Of a stretch of DNA of 5,687 nt, positions 5,241-5,687 are shown piece after piece. Numbering within the stretch: position 1 is the first letter of the stretch; the number at the start of each line of letters is the position of its first letter. The position numbers and the translations under genes were made by a program. Where the stretch lies: assembly GCA_013696045.1 (NCBI GenBank), contig JACCZH010000065.1:1-5687 (forward strand), given 5' to 3'. The stretch comes from Chloroflexia bacterium (lineage in GTDB: Bacteria; Chloroflexota; Chloroflexia; Thermomicrobiales; CFX8). The notes under the pieces were generated by a model. It did not search any database. It was not told the origin of the DNA and was given only the letters and a program-made list of their open reading frames with translations.

Positions 5241-5687
5241 GTCAGTCTGGCTGCGGCAACGTGTCGACAGGCGCACACGCGGCTCGTACAGTACTTTTTA
5301 TCGCGATGACATGGGAGTATCAAGCATAAGGGAAACCACTCCGATTGTGTCCTCAAGCACAACTCCCTCACGATGCATTTGGCGCGTGTATCCATCCAAC
5401 CTCCTGCGTTCCGTCCGAACCGTCTTCGCAAATAACTTGCTTGGAGCGCTTCCACAAGGTCGAGATGACACATAAACACCAACCGTACGATACATGCACT
5501 ACGGGCCGCATAATTCGTGACTGGTGCTACGGAGACGGGGTTTCCTGTAGCCCTCAGTTCAGATGCCGTCACTCCATGCACGAGGCTCGGCACCAGAGGT
5601 GCTGTTTGGGTTGAGACGACACACCCATTGTGAGACCGGTCGAAGCCTGCCGACCGCGCAGGTGGCCTTCCTCGTGCTTTCATGGGC
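5241..5687. other. 447-base right-end region without a supported gene
   Basis: Beyond the terminator I find no convincing gene. The longest frame is a 162-codon minus-strand one (5683-5195). It lacks the G/C bias at third positions seen in the real genes here, is rich in Cys, matches no family I know, and ends by translating through the terminator hairpin. Two + strand frames of 78-89 codons look equally random. A small hairpin, GCACC-AGA-GGTGC, lies at 5590-5602. The region looks less GC-rich than the genes to its left. No tRNA, IS end or CRISPR repeat was seen. Confidence 0.5.

Noticed and set aside
5590..5602. GCACC-AGA-GGTGC hairpin as a terminator
   Set aside because: It has only five base pairs with no proper T-run and no gene directly before it.

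Overview
The window is a GC-rich bacterial segment with four well-supported genes, one partial gene at the left edge and a gene-poor right end. The taxon cannot be fixed from sequence alone. The GC-rich codon use, the PYROXD2-like oxidoreductase and the exported Met-rich protein would suit Chloroflexota (Thermomicrobia-like) or Actinomycetota, but that is only an impression. No phage, plasmid, IS, CRISPR, tRNA or rRNA signal was seen.

Left part (1-828, + strand): the C-terminal end of a hydrophobic protein (2-112), then a 191-residue multi-pass membrane protein of unknown function (253-828). The latter meets the next gene tail to tail, and one CTAG (825-828) supplies both stop codons.

Centre (825-4309): a divergent pair of transcription units around a 393-base gap. 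On the minus strand is a 523-residue FAD-dependent oxidoreductase of the phytoene-desaturase/PYROXD2 type. It has a GTG start, a strong ribosome binding site and a recognisable promoter whose spacer holds an inverted repeat. On the plus strand a 68-residue protein resembling AtzG (a GatC-like small amidase subunit) is joined by a TGATG stop/start overlap to a 437-residue amidase-signature hydrolase with an intact Lys-Ser-Ser triad. By analogy with AtzE/AtzG of the cyanuric acid pathway, the two probably form one amidase complex. The nearby oxidoreductase suggests, but does not prove, a small catabolic module for an amide or N-containing compound.

Right part (4310-5687): a 183-base gap with two weak inverted repeats, then a 213-residue membrane-anchored exported protein with a Met-rich tandem heptad, His/acidic clusters and a DUF4352-like beta domain. 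It is a plausible copper-binding or copper-handling envelope protein. A convincing intrinsic terminator follows (5205-5240). The last ~450 bases hold no gene I can support; the long minus-strand frame there is weak.

The most interesting items are the tiny AtzG-like subunit coupled to the amidase, and the Met-rich exported protein.
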